This document shows, piece by piece, positions 44,050-53,164 of a stretch of 64,000 nucleotides of DNA (within the stretch, counting starts at the first letter, position 1; the number at the start of each line of letters is the position of its first letter). A program made the translations under genes and the position numbers. This DNA comes from Clostridiaceae bacterium HFYG-1003 (GTDB taxonomy: Bacteria; Bacillota; Clostridia; Clostridiales; Clostridiaceae). The DNA lies in the NCBI GenBank assembly GCA_024579835.1, contig CP102060.1, positions 2,579,558-2,643,557 on the forward strand. The letters run 5' to 3'. The notes under the pieces were generated by a model, which saw nothing but the letters and a program-made list of their open reading frames with translations, had not been told where the DNA came from and ran no database searches.

Positions 44050-44744
44050 GATTCAATACTCCTTTGATCCGTTCGAATGGTTTTTAGAGTGAACAGGGTA
44101 TAGATGACAATACCGACGGTGGCAAGTGCCAGGGCACCCTCAATCAGTACCGCGTCGACGTTGCGCCAGGCCAGTTCAGCCCCCAGCGCGTTAAACAGGG
44201 TATGTGCCAGAATGGCCAGAGCCAGCAGAAGCGGCTTGTTCTCTTTCAGAGAACGCCACACCAGGATGCTCAGGCAGACATGGAGCGTCATGGCCAGAAT
44301 CCGTTCTGCACCGGTCAGGACAAAGGGCAGGCTGGACTGGAAGGGCAGCTGTCCTAAATATCCACCCACCGCCAGATTCAGACCCACCAGCAGCATGGCC
44401 TCCATACCGCCATGCCCCACTCCGAAGGCAATTGCATGAGACAACGGCGCGTCCTTCATGAACCGGCGCATCAGCACATACCGTCCGATTTCTTCAAACA
44501 GGCCGGCTGTCAGGGACAGAAACCACAGAAACAGCCGGGGCTGAGTAAACTGGAACAGGAGATACTCATTTGACCTGGGCAGCACAAACTGAAGCAGCGG
44601 AATCCGCAGCAGAACCTGAAACAGGATGAAACAGGCGGCTCCCAGCAGTACGGGCTGAAGTGCCCTGTACCGGCGCACCAGAACAAGCGAGACCAGCACC
44701 GGCAAAACCAGCGCGACACCCAGCGCAAATACATAACCTGCCAT
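44046..44744 (-). CDS. YhfC-family intramembrane metalloprotease-like protein
   Basis: A 232-residue membrane protein with about seven helices. Motifs typical of the family are GLFEEIGRYVLMR (EExxR-like, about residue 80), AFGVGHGGMEAML (second motif) and a third His in LAHTLFNAL. YhfC proteins are related to CPBP-type proteases. The partner lipoprotein follows with a 4-base overlap. The substrate is unknown. The region upstream carries a 27-nt direct repeat. Confidence 0.8.
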   Translation of the reverse strand: MAGYVFALGVALVLPVLVSLVLVRRYRALQPVLLGAACFILFQVLLRIPLLQFVLPRSNEYLLFQFTQPRLFLWFLSLTAGLFEEIGRYVLMRRFMKDAPLSHAIAFGVGHGGMEAMLLVGLNLAVGGYLGQLPFQSSLPFVLTGAERILAMTLHVCLSILVWRSLKENKPLLLALAILAHTLFNALGAELAWRNVDAVLIEGALALATVGIVIYTLFTLKTIRTDQRSIES

Positions 44745-44859
44745 TGACCTACCTCCCGCGGTCCCGGCAACATGGGATCCGCCTCTAATTCAAGGCTATT
44801 ATAGCAAATGATTCTGAAAAAAATCATCCAGTGATTTGATCTGGCAGATCGTTGAGCCG

Positions 44860-44913
44860 CAGATTGCCCGGCAAGTCACCAGGCAGCAGATTGCCCAGCA
44901 GGTCACCAGGCAG
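44860..44913. repeat. 27-nt tandem repeat, two copies
   Basis: Two adjacent 27-nt units (44860-44886 and 44887-44913) start CAGATTGCCC and end CACCAGGCAG, differing at 2 positions. A partial third unit follows. It lies between the YhfC gene and the XRE promoter. Confidence 0.85.
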
Positions 44914-44995
44914 CAATTTCCCGAACCGCTGTTGTCCTTCAGTGTTTTCCTCCTGTCCTTTCCTCTGCATTGGATTCTGAAGAAAATGTAATTTA

Positions 44996-45037
44996 TATAT
45001 TGCATTATGACCGAGATATGTTATACTTTGCAATATA
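44996..45037 (+). promoter_or_regulatory. promoter and palindromic operator of the XRE gene
   Basis: TTGCAT (45000-45005) and TATACT (45022-45027) are 16 bases apart. They are framed by a perfect inverted repeat, TATATTGCA (44996-45004) and TGCAATATA (45029-45037). Such symmetry around a promoter fits autorepression by the XRE protein encoded immediately downstream. Confidence 0.7.
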
Positions 45038-45049
45038 AGGAGGTGCTTC

Positions 45050-45250
45050 ATGAAGAACAAGCGAATGAAAATAGCCCGGCTGGAATGCGATATGAACCAG
45101 GAAGAATTAGCCAAGGCTGTCGGCGTGACCCGACAGACCATCGGACTGATTGAGGCCGGGGATTATAACCCGTCGCTGAATTTGTGCATCGCAATCTGCA
45201 AGGCACTGAAGAAAACACTGAATGACTTATTTTGGGAGGATCCATCATGA
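45050..45250 (+). CDS. small XRE-family transcriptional regulator
   Basis: 66 residues, a single helix-turn-helix: [40 protein letters not shown], then [15 protein letters not shown]. This is the short YozG/YvaO-like type common in Firmicutes and is usually co-encoded with a small membrane protein, as here. It overlaps the membrane protein gene by 4 bases. The Shine-Dalgarno is AAGGAGGTG. Control is probably through the palindrome at 44996-45037. Confidence 0.92.
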   Translation: MKNKRMKIARLECDMNQEELAKAVGVTRQTIGLIEAGDYNPSLNLCIAICKALKKTLNDLFWEDPS

Positions 45251-45807
45251 AAAACCAGACTATCCGGGATGAACGAGTCATCTCACAACGCCGCAAAATC
45301 AGCAGTGAGGCCGATGGCATTCTGATGTTTGCCCTGCTTGCCTCGATTCTGCTGCAGCAATTTGTCATAAACGCGCCGTTCAAACAGTATGCGGCCGAGT
45401 TCATCTGCTTTATCGGAGTTTCCATCTACAAGCTGGTACGATATATGTCATTGGGACTGGATCTGAACGGCAGCGGATCGCACACGAAGCGAATGCCCCT
45501 GATTCACAGCCTCATCGCCGGAGTGACTGTCACCGCAGTGACCGGGGGGATCAACTATTCCCAATACGCCGGGAAATATCAGGTGGATGGCATCGGCTAT
45601 TTCCTGGCGATGCTCCTCGTTACCTTCCTGGGCTCGACCTTCATCAGTTATCTTGCTGCCTGGCTGTTTTATCATCAGAATACAGTGACACAGAAAAAAA
45701 TCAGCAGCAGCTCGATGACGAGGAAAACCGGTAGATGTTTCATCCTCCGAGCCTGCTCAACAGTCAATTTATTAATAATGCCCTTCCAACGGTTCAGCTG
45801 CTTTTGA
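45247..45807 (+). CDS. DUF6773-like membrane protein with a frameshifted C-terminus
   Basis: The protein has four hydrophobic segments ([68 protein letters not shown]). The frame as given ends at 45807 with an unrelated tail. A run of seven A at 45694-45700 shows the cause: with one extra A the frame would read [14 protein letters not shown] and stop at 45732-45734, the normal charged end of this family. So the true C-terminus is probably at 45734, and the extra 24 codons are an artefact of a mutation, sequencing error or slippage. It is co-transcribed with the XRE regulator. Function unknown. Confidence 0.75.
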   Translation: MKNQTIRDERVISQRRKISSEADGILMFALLASILLQQFVINAPFKQYAAEFICFIGVSIYKLVRYMSLGLDLNGSGSHTKRMPLIHSLIAGVTVTAVTGGINYSQYAGKYQVDGIGYFLAMLLVTFLGSTFISYLAAWLFYHQNTVTQKKISSSSMTRKTGRCFILRACSTVNLLIMPFQRFSCF

Positions 45808-45890
45808 TGGAAAGCAGCTGTTTTTCATTCTGCAAAACCGCCGCCTGACCGATCCGGAAAAGGCACAGGCGAGCGACTGCGAAGCGATTG

Positions 45891-45958
45891 TTATTCACGA
45901 TATATGCATAATTATTCACGCTGAATGGGTTGACAAATGTAATCGGTTGCTCTTGTTA
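45891..45958 (+). promoter_or_regulatory. promoter of the DUF4914 gene with two direct repeats
   Basis: TTGACA (45930-45935) and TTGTTA (45953-45958) are 17 bases apart. Two identical 9-mers, TTATTCACG, lie upstream at 45891-45899 and 45912-45920. They are 21 bases apart, two helical turns, which fits binding of a dimeric activator on one face. Confidence 0.6.
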
Positions 45959-46072
45959 ACCTTTGATTTATAAGGTTTATTGTTGTTTTCACTCCATCTC
46001 CGATGTATTATTACAGTGGAATAATAACTCAACATTTCTGCATTTTATACAAACGACAAGGGGCGATACGTG

Positions 46073-47950
46073 ATGACAGACAAAGGACCGATCCAGCATA
46101 TGATTCTGCCGGACTCTTTGAACCAACTTCTGCAGAGCGGTCTTTCGGTAACCATCCCGGAGACACGCGGCGAACTTCTTGAACTGGCCATGGGCGGTGA
46201 CCCGCTGTTCAATGAAGTGAGCTATGACGTTCCGGGCCAAGGCCAAGTCGTGGAAGCCACGGTGGCCAAGTGCAAAAACGGACTGGTCGTCAACTACATG
46301 GATGTCTACATGAGACGGCGCGATCCCCACTGCATGGTCATTGCCGACCACGGTAAATCCGACAAGCAGCGCTTCATCTCCAAATACGGCGCGGAATTTG
46401 ACGAACTGCGCCACCAGACCTTCGACTGGCTCACCACGCAGGGCCTGATCATCATGCCCTTCATGGCCGGCGGCGAAGAATTCGGCTATCCCGCGCTCCT
46501 GGTCGCTCCGGACAACGCCGGCTTCTTCGCCGCGGCCCTGGCCGACCTGCAGGGCTTCATCCCGGCCAGCCGCGTTCCCGAAGGCTTCAAGCCCAAGGCC
46601 ATCATCTACCTGGCACCGACCTTCCGCCATACCCATTTCGGCGGCAAGCAGATGGTCGTGCATAACCGGCTGGACGATATCTACGAGCTTTTCTCCTACA
46701 ACCTGTATCCGGGCCCCAGCGCCAAGAAAGGCGTCTACGGCGTGCTCCTCAAGATCGGCGAAGAAGAAGGCTGGGTGACGGTCCACGGCTCCACCGTCCG
46801 GATCATCACGCCCTATGACAATGTTCTCACCGTCATGCATGAAGGTGCTTCGGGCAGCGGCAAGAGTGAAATGATCGAAGAAATCCATCGCGAGATGGAC
46901 GGCCGCATTCGCCTGTCCACCAACCGCGTCACCGGCGAAACCACCTACATTGACCTGATTGAAACCTGCGAGCTGCTCCCCATCACCGATGACATGGCGC
47001 TGTGCCATCCCCAGCTCCAGAACGCCTCCAAGCGCCTGGTAGTCAAGGATGCCGAAGCCGGCTGGTTCATGCGGACCGACCACATCAAGGAATACGGCAC
47101 GGATCCCTATCTGGAAAAGCGCACCATTCATCCCAAGGAACCGCTGCTGTTCTTCAACTATGATTCCGTCCCCGGCTCCACCTGCCTGATCTGGGAACAC
47201 ATCATGGATGCCCCGGACAAGCCCTGCCCCAACCCACGGGTGATTCTGCCGCGCAATCAGATCACCAACATCATCAACGAACCGGTGGAAGTCGATATCC
47301 GAAGCTTCGGCGTGCGCACTCCGCCCTGCACCATCGCGGATCCCAGCTACGGCATCATCGGGCTGTTCCATATCCTGCCCCCGGCCCTGGCCTGGCTGTG
47401 GCGCCTGGTATCCCCCAGAGGCCACAACAATCCCAGCATCACCGACAGCGAGGGCATGACCAGCGAAGGCGTCGGCTCCTACTGGCCCTTTGCCACCGGC
47501 CGCCGCGTCGACCAGGCCAACCTCCTGCTCAAGCAGATTCTGGAAACCAGCCACACCCGCTACGTGCTGATCCCTAACCAGAACATCGGCGCCCATAAGG
47601 TCGGCTTTATGCCCCAGTGGATTGCCCGGGAATATCTCTCCCGCCGCAACGGCAAGTTCGGCCGCCATCAGCTCAACGAATCCAGATGCCCGCTGCTGGG
47701 CTACGCCCTGGGCAGCATCAAGGTGGACGGCACCTTCCTGCCCAAGGAACTGCTCGAAGTCAACCGTCAGCCGGAAGTCGGCGATGAGGCCTACGACGCC
47801 GGAGCCCGGCTGCTCACCGATTTCTTCAAGAAGGAACTGGCCAAATTCGACTCCCCGGACCTGGATCCCCTCGGCCGCCAGATCATTGAGTGCTGCCTGA
47901 AGGACGGTTCCATTGAAGACTACATCAAGCTGATTCCGATTCGCCTGTAG
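46073..47950 (+). CDS. DUF4914 protein, PEP carboxykinase-related
   Basis: About 625 residues of the DUF4914 family, which is distantly related to PEP carboxykinase. The P-loop-like kinase motif GASGSGKSEMIEEIH is at about residue 265 and other conserved blocks are PTFRHTHFGGKQM, FNYDSVPGSTCLIWEH and GRRVDQANLLLKQIL. The kinase-type P-loop and the overall layout suggest a nucleotide-dependent carboxykinase or kinase, but the classical substrate residues are not evident. The start at 46073 (ATG) is preferred over GTG at 46070, with AAGGGG upstream. It is next to the ornithine operon but on the other strand, with its own promoter and terminator. A genuine pckA is also present at 61986, so this is not the only copy. 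Confidence 0.8.
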   Translation: MTDKGPIQHMILPDSLNQLLQSGLSVTIPETRGELLELAMGGDPLFNEVSYDVPGQGQVVEATVAKCKNGLVVNYMDVYMRRRDPHCMVIADHGKSDKQRFISKYGAEFDELRHQTFDWLTTQGLIIMPFMAGGEEFGYPALLVAPDNAGFFAAALADLQGFIPASRVPEGFKPKAIIYLAPTFRHTHFGGKQMVVHNRLDDIYELFSYNLYPGPSAKKGVYGVLLKIGEEEGWVTVHGSTVRIITPYDNVLTVMHEGASGSGKSEMIEEIHREMDGRIRLSTNRVTGETTYIDLIETCELLPITDDMALCHPQLQNASKRLVVKDAEAGWFMRTDHIKEYGTDPYLEKRTIHPKEPLLFFNYDSVPGSTCLIWEHIMDAPDKPCPNPRVILPRNQITNIINEPVEVDIRSFGVRTPPCTIADPSYGIIGLFHILPPALAWLWRLVSPRGHNNPSITDSEGMTSEGVGSYWPFATGRRVDQANLLLKQILETSHTRYVLIPNQNIGAHKVGFMPQWIAREYLSRRNGKFGRHQLNESRCPLLGYALGSIKVDGTFLPKELLEVNRQPEVGDEAYDAGARLLTDFFKKELAKFDSPDLDPLGRQIIECCLKDGSIEDYIKLIPIRL

Positions 47951-47968
47951 TCAGCCAGTCAAAAAAGA

Positions 47969-48019
47969 GCCCCGCTTCCAGCGGACTGTCCTGGGACAGC
48001 CGACCGGCCGCGGGGTTTT
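47969..48019 (+). terminator. terminator after the DUF4914 gene
   Basis: CCCCGC (47969-47974) pairs with GCGGGG (48009-48014) around an inner CTGTCC/GGACAG stem, followed by TTTTCTGCTTTTT. Confidence 0.75.
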
Positions 48020-48064
48020 CTGCTTTTTCGATTGCTGCTTTTTCGATTGCTGCTCATGTCGATG
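48020..48064. repeat. 15-nt tandem repeat
   Basis: TGCTTTTTCGATTGC occurs twice in succession (48020-48034 and 48035-48049), followed by a degenerate third unit to 48064. It lies between the DUF4914 terminator and the end of the ornithine racemase gene. Confidence 0.8.
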
Positions 48065-48104
48065 CTGGCAGGATCGCTTGTGTGCTGCTTGCCTCAGGCA
48101 GGAC

Positions 48105-49217
48105 TCAGCGAACGACCTTGAGCTGGAACTCCTCCTGGGCTTCGGCTTCCTCCCAGACGATTTCCTTATGGACATAATTGCTGGTCATGGAGGACAGTAT
48201 GCCGCCGTAGGTCATGTCAAAGCGGATTTCCGAGCCAACCCGGTAGGGAATGGCCGAGTCCGACAGATCCAGGACGATGTGGTCGGAGGAGGCGCCTTTG
48301 ATCAGGATGTCCTCATCCTGGGGCGTCAGCTTGGTGGGATCGACATCCTGCTTGCCAATGGCGCAGATGGCCAGGGTTCTGGTCCCCAGGTCCTCAAACT
48401 CGGGGACTTCGCCGAAGGCGTTCTTTCCCACCATTCCCTTGGGTACGGTGGGCTTTTTTTTCAGCTCGATGACCTCGGCCACCAGGGTGAACACCCCTTC
48501 CACGGTTCCGGGAACCCGTTCGCCGTAGGCGGTTTCCCGTCCCAGCAGAAAGGCTTCGCCGATGCGCAGGTTGTTGATCCCTTCCACCATGGCGTCATCC
48601 AGGATCAGGTGCAGGGAAGAGGAATTGCCTCCAGAAATCAGCTCCATCTCCAGGCCGTACTTTTTGTGGACATACTTGGCAATGGTGACCAGCCGGAACA
48701 GGTTGTACTCATCCGGGATGACTCCGCCAAAGCAGGTCAGGTTGACGCCGACCCCCACCACGTCAATGTGGGACAGCCTGCGGGTCTGCTCGATGGCGTC
48801 AAACAGCTCATACTCATCGTAGAACCCCTCCCGCAGGTCGCCCAGATCCATCATCAGCAGTACGCCGTGGCGGACGCCGGCTTCCTGAGCGGCCTGATCC
48901 AGGGCCCGGATCGTATCGACCTCGGAGTTCAGGGAGATGTCCGCGTAACGGACCACTTCCCGAGCCTCGGAGATCATGGGCAGCCGGAGCATCATGCGGG
49001 GCAGACTCATGCCCTTGAGTTTTTTCAGGTTCTCCAGGCGCGAATCCGCCAGATAGCGGCAGCCGCCGTCGACAAAGACCTGAGCCAGTTCCGGCATGGC
49101 ACAGAACGCCTTGGTGACACCGGCCACGGAGATGCCGTGATCGGCGCACAGGCCGACGATGGCATCGACGTTCTGGCGCAGCCGGGTCAGATTAATTTCT
49201 ACTCGTGGATTTTTCAT
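48105..49217 (-). CDS. orr: ornithine racemase
   Basis: 370 residues, alanine-racemase-like fold with an N-terminal PLP barrel. The PLP lysine is in AGVTKAFCAM (about residue 36), and the C-terminal domain is beta-rich. It interconverts L- and D-ornithine, feeding D-ornithine to OraSE. It is the last gene of the ornithine operon; its ATG overlaps the stop of the MutL-like gene (ATGA). The family is that of the characterised clostridial Orr; annotation by context and motif is firm. Confidence 0.93.
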   Translation of the reverse strand: MKNPRVEINLTRLRQNVDAIVGLCADHGISVAGVTKAFCAMPELAQVFVDGGCRYLADSRLENLKKLKGMSLPRMMLRLPMISEAREVVRYADISLNSEVDTIRALDQAAQEAGVRHGVLLMMDLGDLREGFYDEYELFDAIEQTRRLSHIDVVGVGVNLTCFGGVIPDEYNLFRLVTIAKYVHKKYGLEMELISGGNSSSLHLILDDAMVEGINNLRIGEAFLLGRETAYGERVPGTVEGVFTLVAEVIELKKKPTVPKGMVGKNAFGEVPEFEDLGTRTLAICAIGKQDVDPTKLTPQDEDILIKGASSDHIVLDLSDSAIPYRVGSEIRFDMTYGGILSSMTSNYVHKEIVWEEAEAQEEFQLKVVR

Positions 49218-50590
49218 GGTGTTCCCTCCGGGATGCTCAGACTTTTTCGGGCCAGCTTGCGGGCCGCTTCCGGATACTGCAGGCTCATGACGCCCAGGGA
49301 GGCCATGATGTAGTCCCGGTCAATCCAGATGTTGATATCGGGCCGGGGCAAAAGCTCCAGCCGGCTCTCCCGCGCCAGGGCGCGCCGGATAATGGCCTCG
49401 CCGTCGGGCAGGCGGGTCAGCGCCCCGCCGGTGCCGATGAAATGCTTCACCGGGGTCAGATCCTTGCCCAGGGCCGCCAGCTTGCGGCCGGACGGACCGA
49501 AGTATTCCTTCAGCACGCCGGCATGGCGGCGCAGAGCCGTCACCAGGGCGGTCTCTGCCAGCAGCGACACCAGTGCCAGGTCCTGTGCCGTGTCCGGGAT
49601 GGGCGGCAGCGCTTCGGAGCGCCGGACCGCCTCGGCCCGGTCCAGACCCAGCCGGCTGTCCAGTTCCCGGTCCGTCACCAGATCCAGCACCGTCATGCGG
49701 TTGACGTACATACCCAGATCCCCCTCGACGGTCCGCTTGTGCTCCGGTTCGGGCTCCAGCAGGATGCCCGCGAACTCATCCGAGTCCGCCGTGCAGGAAT
49801 GAATGTCGGTGGTGGCCCCGCCGATGTCGGCGCAGACCAGGTTGCCCAGTTCCTCTTTGAGCAGGATGGAAGCTTCCATCACCGCGCCCGGCGTCGGAAT
49901 GATGTGTCCGTCCACCAGATCGCGGATGTGCTCCATGCCGCCGGCGTGGGTGATGTGCTCCTCAAAGACCGCCTGGATGACTTTCCGGGTCGGTTCAATA
50001 TTAAGTTCATCGATGCGGGGATAGACATTGTCCACGACATACAGCCGGTTGGGGCTGCCCTCGAAGATCAGACGGATTTCCTCCTGATTCTCCACATTGC
50101 CGGCATAAATGACCGGAACCGCCAGATTCAGCGACCGGATCAGCTCCGCGTTGTACAGAGCGGTTTCACGCTCGCCGTAATCAACCCCGCCTGCCAGCAG
50201 GATAATATTGGGCCCGATTTCCCGGATTTTTGCCAGATCCGACCGGCGCAGCCGGCCGGCCGTAACAAACTTCAGGTTGGCGCCGGCCCCCAGGGCGGCC
50301 TCCCGCGCCGCCCGCACCGTCATGTCATAGACCAGGCCGTGCACCGTCATGCGCAGACCGCCCGCGGCGGAGGAGGACGCCATCAGCCGGTCATAGCGAA
50401 GCGCTTCTCCCAGCTGCTCCTCCAGATCCCGGATGGCACCGGCCAGGCCGATGTTGACATCCCCTTCCGATACGGTGGTGCGGAACTGCCCCTGGCCGAG
50501 CAGCACCGGATCCGTATTCAATTGATGGAACGCGCTGACCACCGTGGTGGTGCTTCCGATCTCCGCAATGAGCAGGTCTGCCTGTTTCAT
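49214..50590 (-). CDS. MutL/GlmL-like reactivation protein of the ornithine pathway
   Basis: About 458 residues of the ASKHA ATPase family. It begins LLIAEIGSTTTVVSAF (phosphate-1 loop), then ASSSAAGGLRMTV, ILLAGGVDYGE, CADIGGATTDIHS (phosphate-2) and HFIGTGGALTR (adenosine). This is the MutL family named from glutamate mutase loci, thought to reactivate AdoCbl-dependent aminomutases or mutases that lose cofactor. Its place between oraE and orr implies a chaperone role for D-ornithine 4,5-aminomutase. It starts 1 base from the oraE stop. Confidence 0.9.
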   Translation of the reverse strand: MKQADLLIAEIGSTTTVVSAFHQLNTDPVLLGQGQFRTTVSEGDVNIGLAGAIRDLEEQLGEALRYDRLMASSSAAGGLRMTVHGLVYDMTVRAAREAALGAGANLKFVTAGRLRRSDLAKIREIGPNIILLAGGVDYGERETALYNAELIRSLNLAVPVIYAGNVENQEEIRLIFEGSPNRLYVVDNVYPRIDELNIEPTRKVIQAVFEEHITHAGGMEHIRDLVDGHIIPTPGAVMEASILLKEELGNLVCADIGGATTDIHSCTADSDEFAGILLEPEPEHKRTVEGDLGMYVNRMTVLDLVTDRELDSRLGLDRAEAVRRSEALPPIPDTAQDLALVSLLAETALVTALRRHAGVLKEYFGPSGRKLAALGKDLTPVKHFIGTGGALTRLPDGEAIIRRALARESRLELLPRPDINIWIDRDYIMASLGVMSLQYPEAARKLARKSLSIPEGTP

Positions 50591-50591
50591 G

Positions 50592-52802
50592 TTACGGTTC
50601 CCCTTGTTCCAGTTCCCGGCGCTTCTTGACCAGGAAGGTTGCGACATGGACGCCCTTGGAACCGCGGCCGAAGCCCTGGTCCATTCCGGCTTCCCGGGCA
50701 TATTCGTTGGATACCTGCGTACCGCCGGCAGCCAGAATGATCCGGTCCCGGATGCCTTTTTCAACGCACAGGTCCGCGATCTTCTTCATGTTCTTGTAGT
50801 GGATGTCATCATGGCTGATGATGGTGGACGCTAAGATGGCGTCGGCATTGAGCTCAATGGCGGCGTTGACGATTTTTTCCACCGCCACCGACGTCCCCAG
50901 ATACTCGCACTGGATGCCGTACTTCTCGATGCCGCCATGCTTGATGTCGATGATTTCACGCAGGCCCACGGAGTGTTCATCCTCTCCGATGGTGCCGCAG
51001 ACGATCTTCATCGGCCGGCGCTGGATGTCCGCGCGCAGCTCTTCTTCGGACAGAATATCCGGTTTGGGCGGAATCACCAGGTCGGCGATGTTGAGGATGT
51101 CGCGGAAGACGCCTTTGACCTCAATCCGTGTTCCCTCGGCCTCCTGCATGATCTCCTTGTGGATGACCTCGGCGTCGACCAGGTTCATGCGCCGGGCGAT
51201 TTCCAGAGCGGCCGCCGCGGCGGTGCGCTCCTCGGCGGGCAGGAACATGGACAGATGGATGACTCCGTCGCCGCGCCATTCCATTTCCGGCTTGATCCGG
51301 GCAGGATCCAGCAGGTCTTTCACTTCTTCCAGGCGGACATTGACGTTGTCATTGGGATCCAGCTCGTCGATGTAGACGATCTTGGAGCGGTCCTCAAAGG
51401 TGCAGCCTCCAATCAGGCTGACCGGATCCTCCGCTCCGTACTGAGCGGCATTGTTGTAGCCGAAGTGGGCCGTGACCGGCGCCAGATAGTCGGCATCGCG
51501 CTCGAACACGGTGCCGGCGGCGATGCCCCCGTCAATCTTGCGGGCGATGCCGTCCCCGTTGCGCTCCGGATAGATGCCGGAGTCGACGAAGAAGCCGTCC
51601 TCGACGGCCTTGAAGTAGCCGCCGTTTTCCAGGATCTCTTCCATGAACAGGATGGCCCGTTCCTTGAGCTCCCGAGTCTTTTGAGCCAGTTCCCCTTCGT
51701 TCCGGCGCAAAGCGATCATATCCATCAGGCCGTCCATGCCGGCAAAGGCCTGCCGGGCCGTATCAACGGCCTCCATATTGTAGATGTGCCAGGGCACGTT
51801 GCGCCCCTCGTCCGGCGTGATGGTGGACTGGATGTCTGCCCGGGTCAGCTGTGAGATCAGCAGATTCAGCACATGGGTTACCGTCGCCTCGCGGGTGGAG
51901 GATTCCATGTATTTGGTGTTCTGCTGGGCCCGCATCTTGTATTCCCGGAACAGCTCGCGCAGCGCCACGGCATAGGGCAGGTCCAGGCGCATGGCCGGGG
52001 CCGGCGGAGCCGAGGGCGGCACGGTGGAGAGACAGATGTTCTCCTTCTTCATGCCGCTTTTGACGGAGAACAGCGAGTTGATGGCATGCTGAACCAGCAG
52101 CTCCGGCATGACCTTCCAGGCCTCCCGGGCGGTGGCGTTGGCATTATGGGCGCCGTCAATCTGCGCCATGCCGGAATAAGCCATGATGGTCTTGGCTTCG
52201 GCGGCGTCCACGAAGGACCGCACCATGTTGATGTTGCGGTAGAGGACATTGTACTGGGGATCCTGATGGGCCCCGTTGATGCCCTCTTCGGTGAACATGA
52301 CGGCGATCTCCGGTCCGGCGACACCGGACACGTAGGAATGATAGTTGATCGGACGGCCGACCTCATCTTCAATGAGATCCAGCGCCTTGCGCTGGGCCCG
52401 CACCTGCTTGCGCGTGATGGGGATTCCGCCGATGCCCTGGGGCGTGCCTTCGATGAGACCATCGTAATGGCTCTGGCCGGCGGTGCGGATGACCATGATG
52501 TGGTCGGCGCCGTGCCAGGCGGCCATGCGCATGCGCCGGATGTCGTCCTCAAACCGGCCCGAGGCAATCTCGGTGGTGATGACGCATTTGGGCTGCGGGT
52601 CGATGTTCTCAAAGTACTTGGCAGCCGGCAGCGGCTGGCTCTGCTTCAGATCGTCGCTCATGTCATGGAAGACAAACTTTCCGATCTGACGCGGGGTGCC
52701 GGCGCCTTCGCGCCAGTGCCAGCCGCGGCGGCGCGGCTCATATTTGTCCAGGTCCTTCAGGATTTCCCGGACATCCAGTTTTTCGTTGCGTTTCAGATCC
52801 AT
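50592..52802 (-). CDS. oraE: D-ornithine 4,5-aminomutase, large subunit
   Basis: 736 residues. The N-terminal TIM-barrel part has EIASGRFEDDIRRMRMAAWHGADHI and YHSYVSGVAGPEIAVMF. The C-terminal Rossmann-like domain has the base-off cobalamin signature D-x-H-x2-G in GEDEHSVGLREI (about residue 615), followed by the typical ASTIISHDDIHYKNMKKI and GGTQV. With OraS it moves the terminal amino group of D-ornithine to C4, giving (2R,4S)-2,4-diaminopentanoate, using adenosylcobalamin and PLP. The ATG overlaps the oraS stop (TAATG). Confidence 0.97.
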   Translation of the reverse strand: MDLKRNEKLDVREILKDLDKYEPRRRGWHWREGAGTPRQIGKFVFHDMSDDLKQSQPLPAAKYFENIDPQPKCVITTEIASGRFEDDIRRMRMAAWHGADHIMVIRTAGQSHYDGLIEGTPQGIGGIPITRKQVRAQRKALDLIEDEVGRPINYHSYVSGVAGPEIAVMFTEEGINGAHQDPQYNVLYRNINMVRSFVDAAEAKTIMAYSGMAQIDGAHNANATAREAWKVMPELLVQHAINSLFSVKSGMKKENICLSTVPPSAPPAPAMRLDLPYAVALRELFREYKMRAQQNTKYMESSTREATVTHVLNLLISQLTRADIQSTITPDEGRNVPWHIYNMEAVDTARQAFAGMDGLMDMIALRRNEGELAQKTRELKERAILFMEEILENGGYFKAVEDGFFVDSGIYPERNGDGIARKIDGGIAAGTVFERDADYLAPVTAHFGYNNAAQYGAEDPVSLIGGCTFEDRSKIVYIDELDPNDNVNVRLEEVKDLLDPARIKPEMEWRGDGVIHLSMFLPAEERTAAAAALEIARRMNLVDAEVIHKEIMQEAEGTRIEVKGVFRDILNIADLVIPPKPDILSEEELRADIQRRPMKIVCGTIGEDEHSVGLREIIDIKHGGIEKYGIQCEYLGTSVAVEKIVNAAIELNADAILASTIISHDDIHYKNMKKIADLCVEKGIRDRIILAAGGTQVSNEYAREAGMDQGFGRGSKGVHVATFLVKKRRELEQGEP

Positions 52803-53164
52803 TACGCGTTCCCTCCCAGGACGGCTTTGAGCGCGTCGAAGCCCTCGCCCTGGGCGAGGCGAAGTCCGGCTTCCCGGATGGTGAGATGCTGGTCTTGCGC
52901 CAGGCGGTAGACCAGGTGGCCGCAACCCTTGCCCATAAGACCGTGTTCCATGGTGTGCGTCACGATCTGAGCGGCCTCCGGTGAGGAGAAGCCCATGCGC
53001 AGGAGCACCGAGCGCTCGATGGACGGCGTTGTGTTCTTTTTGGCCAGATCCAGCATGGGATCGACAATTTTGGCGCAGGTCTCCCAGAAGCGCTGCTCCA
53101 GCTCTTCTTCGGTCAGATCCTGCAGGTGAGCCCGGCGGCTCAGGTAGTCATCGGGTCGCTTCAT
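52802..53164 (-). CDS. oraS: D-ornithine 4,5-aminomutase, small subunit
   Basis: 120 residues, all-helical, with RFWETCAKIVDPMLDLAKKNTTPSIERSVLLRMGFSS and HLVYRLAQD. This matches the OraS subunit that packs against OraE and supports PLP/cobalamin chemistry. Its start overlaps the ortB stop by 4 bases, and its stop overlaps the oraE start, so all three are coupled. Confidence 0.96.
   Translation of the reverse strand: MKRPDDYLSRRAHLQDLTEEELEQRFWETCAKIVDPMLDLAKKNTTPSIERSVLLRMGFSSPEAAQIVTHTMEHGLMGKGCGHLVYRLAQDQHLTIREAGLRLAQGEGFDALKAVLGGNA

Noticed and set aside
45989-47668. Minus-strand 559-codon frame opposite the DUF4914 gene
   Set aside because: Shadow frame with no recognisable domain; the + strand protein has clear conserved motifs.
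48078-50629. Two long + strand frames (411 and 474 codons) opposite orr and the MutL-like gene
   Set aside because: Antisense of well-supported genes, with repetitive His/Gln/Gly composition typical of shadow translation.
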